DNA from: Candidatus Bandiella woodruffii
GTDB taxonomy: Bacteria > Pseudomonadota > Alphaproteobacteria > Rickettsiales > Midichloriaceae
Assembly: GCF_034359465.1 (NCBI RefSeq)
Contig: NZ_CP110820.1
Location: 543,501-607,500 of the forward strand
Length of the DNA stretch: 64,000 nt
Reading direction: 5' to 3'
Positions within the stretch are counted from its first letter, which is position 1; each line of letters begins with the position of its first letter. Shown piece by piece: positions 61,375 to 64,000 of the stretch. Position numbers and translations under genes: made by a program. The notes beneath the pieces are model-generated. The model was not told the origin of the DNA. It saw only the letters and a list, made by a program, of their open reading frames with translations, and searched no databases.

Positions 61375-63153
61375 GTGATGCGAGATAAAAGAGAGAAATA
61401 TAAAATATTTACAAGAAGAGCATTGATAACCGGGGCTGTAAAAGCAACTTTGCTCAGCTGTTTGATTGGTAGATTTTACTACCTTCAAATACTCACTTCT
61501 GATGAGTATAAAACGCTTTCAAACAAAAATAGACTGAGGATTTTTTTAACTCAGCCTAAAAGGGGACAAATATTAGATGGTAATGGCGTTGCTCTTGCGG
61601 AAAACATAAAAACATATGCACTACTTTTGAAAAGAGAGTATAAAACCCAAATAAAAACGGTAGTGGCCAAAATAAACGACATTATGGTTGACCAAAAGGT
61701 AAATATTTCATTAATCCCCAGCAAAAACAAAGGTATTTCTCATATTCAACCAATCAAACTTTTCGAAAACTTATCTCTGCAGAATGCCATTTTACTTGAT
61801 GCCAACCCAGAATTAATAGAAACTGAAATAAAAGAAAGTTTTATCAGATATTATCCATTAAAAGAGAAAGCTTTTCACATTACCGGATATTTAGGCAGTA
61901 CAAATAAAACCGATGTAAAAGAAGGTGATGTTAAAAAGCAATACGATTTCGCAGTGGGAAAAGATGGGGTAGAAAAACAATTTAACGAAGACTTGACAGG
62001 TCAACCCGGTATGGAAAAAATAGAGGTGGACGCAAAAGGGAATTTTATAAGGAGTGTGGACTTCTCTTCTTCCGTTCCTGGGAATGATATAAAATTGTCA
62101 ATCAACAATAATGTGCAGAACATACTGTGCAATCATATGCATGGCTATACAGGAGCGATTGTAGTTATGGACCTTACCATCCAAAAGATTATTGGTTTGG
62201 TATCAAGCCCAACAATTAATCCCAATATCTTTATCGAAGGACTGTCTCATGATGATTGGAAAACGATAAAAACAAATAAGCAAAATCCTTTGATTAACAA
62301 GTGCATTTCAGCCAAGTACCCCCCTGGATCAATTTTTAAGTTGGTTATGTTTTTGGCAATTTTAAAGCAGGGACTTGATCCAGAACATAGAATTTTTTGC
62401 CCTGGATATCATAAGGTAGGTAATACAGTGTATGGATGTTGGAAGAAATCTGGGCATGGTTATATGAACCTTGAAAATGCCTTGGCTCAATCTTGCAATG
62501 TGTATTTTTTCGAACAGTCATTAAAGGTGGGGATTAATAGAATCTACGAAATAGCTAATCTATTAGGACTGTCTCAAAAAACCAATATCGAGCTTCCTTT
62601 TGAAATGACCGGGTTGATACCCACCAAAGAGTGGAAAAAAAGGAGGTACAAATTAAATTGGTACCCAGGGGATACAATCAACACATCAATAGGGCAAGGA
62701 TATGTAGAAACCACGCCAATTCAGTTGTTGCAAATGACAGCCAGAATTGCGGCAAAGAAAAATTTATCCTCATCAATAATCACTTCGAAGTTAGATGAAG
62801 CCATGGTCGATAACTTGAATGTCAACCACCAGCATTTGGTAAAATTGAGGGCAGCCTTACTAAAAGTTTTTTATGACCCTAACGGTACAGGCTACAATGA
62901 AAGAATAGAAGATCCGGAATATCAAATTGCCGGCAAAAGTGGTACTTCACAAGTGGTCGGAACAAAGCACAATAGTAAAAACGCCTTATATCAAGACAAC
63001 AGTTTATTTGTAGGATTTGCACCATTTCATAACCCAAGATTTGTAATTTCAACGGTGATTGAAAATGGGGGATGGGGTTCTAAAACTGCCACTCCTATCT
63101 CCAAGAACATATTGTTAGACATCAAAGCCCTCAATCTACCTGTAATAAATTAG
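61375..63153 (+). CDS. mrdA: Penicillin-binding protein 2 (elongation transpeptidase)
   Basis: Transpeptidase for lateral wall synthesis. One N-terminal membrane anchor (about 19-38), the PBP dimerisation domain (NRLRIFLTQPKRGQILDGNG), and the transpeptidase domain with SxxK in YPPGSIFKLVMFLAIL, SxN in LAQSCNVYFFEQS, and KSGTSQVVG as the KTG box. At 592 residues it is complete. It shows that this organism retains peptidoglycan synthesis capacity. Confidence 0.93.
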   Translation: MMRDKREKYKIFTRRALITGAVKATLLSCLIGRFYYLQILTSDEYKTLSNKNRLRIFLTQPKRGQILDGNGVALAENIKTYALLLKREYKTQIKTVVAKINDIMVDQKVNISLIPSKNKGISHIQPIKLFENLSLQNAILLDANPELIETEIKESFIRYYPLKEKAFHITGYLGSTNKTDVKEGDVKKQYDFAVGKDGVEKQFNEDLTGQPGMEKIEVDAKGNFIRSVDFSSSVPGNDIKLSINNNVQNILCNHMHGYTGAIVVMDLTIQKIIGLVSSPTINPNIFIEGLSHDDWKTIKTNKQNPLINKCISAKYPPGSIFKLVMFLAILKQGLDPEHRIFCPGYHKVGNTVYGCWKKSGHGYMNLENALAQSCNVYFFEQSLKVGINRIYEIANLLGLSQKTNIELPFEMTGLIPTKEWKKRRYKLNWYPGDTINTSIGQGYVETTPIQLLQMTARIAAKKNLSSSIITSKLDEAMVDNLNVNHQHLVKLRAALLKVFYDPNGTGYNERIEDPEYQIAGKSGTSQVVGTKHNSKNALYQDNSLFVGFAPFHNPRFVISTVIENGGWGSKTATPISKNILLDIKALNLPVIN

Positions 63154-63354
63154 GAATTAGAAAATTTATAGACAACAAATAACTTCAAAATGCAAGAAGT
63201 TGATTGACTAAGTACTGTTACAGTAGCTATAGTTAAGCACCTTCGCAATTTGGCACGCACTACAACTCTGATAAGTTAAGCGTTAAAAATTCGAGAAGAG
63301 CGAGAGATATAAGCGTAAGGAGCACACAAAAAGAACATTCAATGGAGCGTTAAT
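63154..63354. repeat. Spacer with a degenerate palindromic repeat
   Basis: AAAATTTATAGACAACAAAT near 63159 and CGAGAAGAGCGAGAGATATA, GCGTAAGGAGCACACAAAAA near 63292-63335 correspond to the TTTATAGACGACAGAGAACT and GAGCGAGGAATACGAG...GAGGAGCGTACAAAAG parts of the long form. No gene is seen. The bcp promoter probably lies at its right edge. Confidence 0.4.
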
Positions 63355-63843
63355 ATGCAGATAGAGTTAAAAGAAAATAATTTAGCACCAAATTTTAAAT
63401 TACCATCTTCTGATGGGAAAGAAGTCTCTTTAAAAGATTTTTATGGGAAAAATTTGGTTTTATATTTTTATCCAAAAGACTCCACCCCGGGATGCACTAT
63501 ACAAGGCAATGATTTTTCAAGTAAACTCGAAGAGTTCAAAAAGATAAACACTATCATTGTTGGTGTATCTAAGGATAATGCAAAAAGCCATAAAAATTTC
63601 ATTACAAAGCAGTGCATAAAGTTTGACTTACTGTCTGATGTAGACGGAACAATATGCAATCTATATGGGGTTTGGAAGGAGAAAAGTATGTTTGGAAAAA
63701 AATACATGGGTATAGAAAGAAGTACATTTCTCATAGATAAAGATGGAGTATTGAGAAAAATTTGGCACAAAGTAAATGTCAATGGACATGCAAATAATGT
63801 GCTTATGGAAGCAAAAAAACTAAATTCACTTCTAGTAACCTAA
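63355..63843 (+). CDS. bcp: Thioredoxin-dependent peroxiredoxin, BCP/PrxQ type
   Basis: Reduces peroxides with a peroxidatic Cys in YFYPKDSTPGCTIQGNDFSS (about C46). N-terminal LAPNFKLPSSDGKEVSLKDF and C-terminal IERSTFLIDKDGVLRKIWHKV are typical. The PrxQ resolving Cys five residues later is replaced by Asn (GCTIQGND in place of GCTxEAxDF with Cys), so it may act as a 1-Cys form or use the later Cys in TKQCIKF. 162 residues. Confidence 0.93.
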   Translation: MQIELKENNLAPNFKLPSSDGKEVSLKDFYGKNLVLYFYPKDSTPGCTIQGNDFSSKLEEFKKINTIIVGVSKDNAKSHKNFITKQCIKFDLLSDVDGTICNLYGVWKEKSMFGKKYMGIERSTFLIDKDGVLRKIWHKVNVNGHANNVLMEAKKLNSLLVT

Positions 63844-64000
63844 ACTCTGGATTAGAAAAGTGAGATAAAGTAGAGTTACTCTAAGGTAAGAGATACGTTA
63901 TAGACCAATACATTTAACCTGAGTTTTGGATAAGGAGTAGTAAAAAAGAAGGCAATAGGCTAACTTAAGATTGAAAAAACAAAAAAAGGAAGCATATTAT
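63844..64000. other. Right-edge spacer
   Basis: 157 bp after bcp, purine-rich, with no open frame, RNA or repeat that I can support. Confidence 0.4.

Overview
The window is AT-rich and reads as the chromosome of an alphaproteobacterium, most likely an obligate intracellular member of the Rickettsiales or a close relative. Pointers are sucA-sucB-lpdA, split pccA and pccB, an NDUFS4-like complex I accessory subunit, a MipZ-type ParA ATPase, a DUF3576 lipoprotein, a PrtD/HlyD type I secretion pair, and gene decay with heavy insertion-sequence load. Genus and species cannot be fixed from the sequence alone; a Midichloriaceae-like lineage is my guess.

Layout. 1-6439 (minus): cysS (running off the left edge), lpdA, sucB, sucA. 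6745-7548: an intact IS1-family element. 7708-9693: uvrB; 9757: folK. 10423-16040: a GGDEF-like/EAL gene split by nested insertion sequences. 16042: tRNA-Ser(GCU). 16286-22494: IS clusters around a DUF3576 lipoprotein and a CCA-adding/poly(A) polymerase gene. 22620-24614: pccA. 24842-28058: an orphan gene broken by an IS and a group II intron, then an IS tail and a lipoprotein stub. 28246-37536: gatA, sufT, sufS, pccB, radC, pth, yihY, folD and a ferredoxin-NADP reductase. 37748-39510: two truncated genes on either side of an IS. 39732-45877: mipZ-like, hisS, T1SS adaptor and ABC transporter, xseB, NDUFS4. 46002-47666: gene stub plus two colliding IS copies. 48011-50979: tgt, hydrolase, iscS-like desulfurase. 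51165-57963: a graveyard (tsaC relic, DUF6671 stub, MFS-like stub, RelA/SpoT HD gene split by nested IS, second intron copy, IS1 relic). 58041-63843: rsfS, lon, mreD-like, mrdA, bcp.

Mobile DNA. Besides the single IS1 element at 6745, three multicopy types recur. Type A is IS1-like, 787 bp, with 8-bp target duplications. Type B is IS5-like, about 1200 bp, with 4-5 bp duplications. Type C is IS5/IS427-like, 834 bp, and inserts at YTAR with a TA duplication. In all of these the transposase is split into two frames that only a -1 shift joins, usually at an A-rich tract. They are nested up to three deep. Several copies carry unrelated left and right flanks, which indicates recombination between copies. 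Two nearly identical 1867-bp group II introns are present, one with an intact reverse transcriptase/maturase.

A family of short intergenic repeats with ATACTC/GAGTAT ends, in a short (about 125 bp) and a long (about 165 bp) form, occurs at about nine places and is the least explained component. Functions visibly being lost include a c-di-GMP phosphodiesterase, a small RelA/SpoT-type (p)ppGpp hydrolase, a LysR regulator and an MFS transporter. Central metabolism, Fe-S assembly, translation and cell-wall genes are intact.
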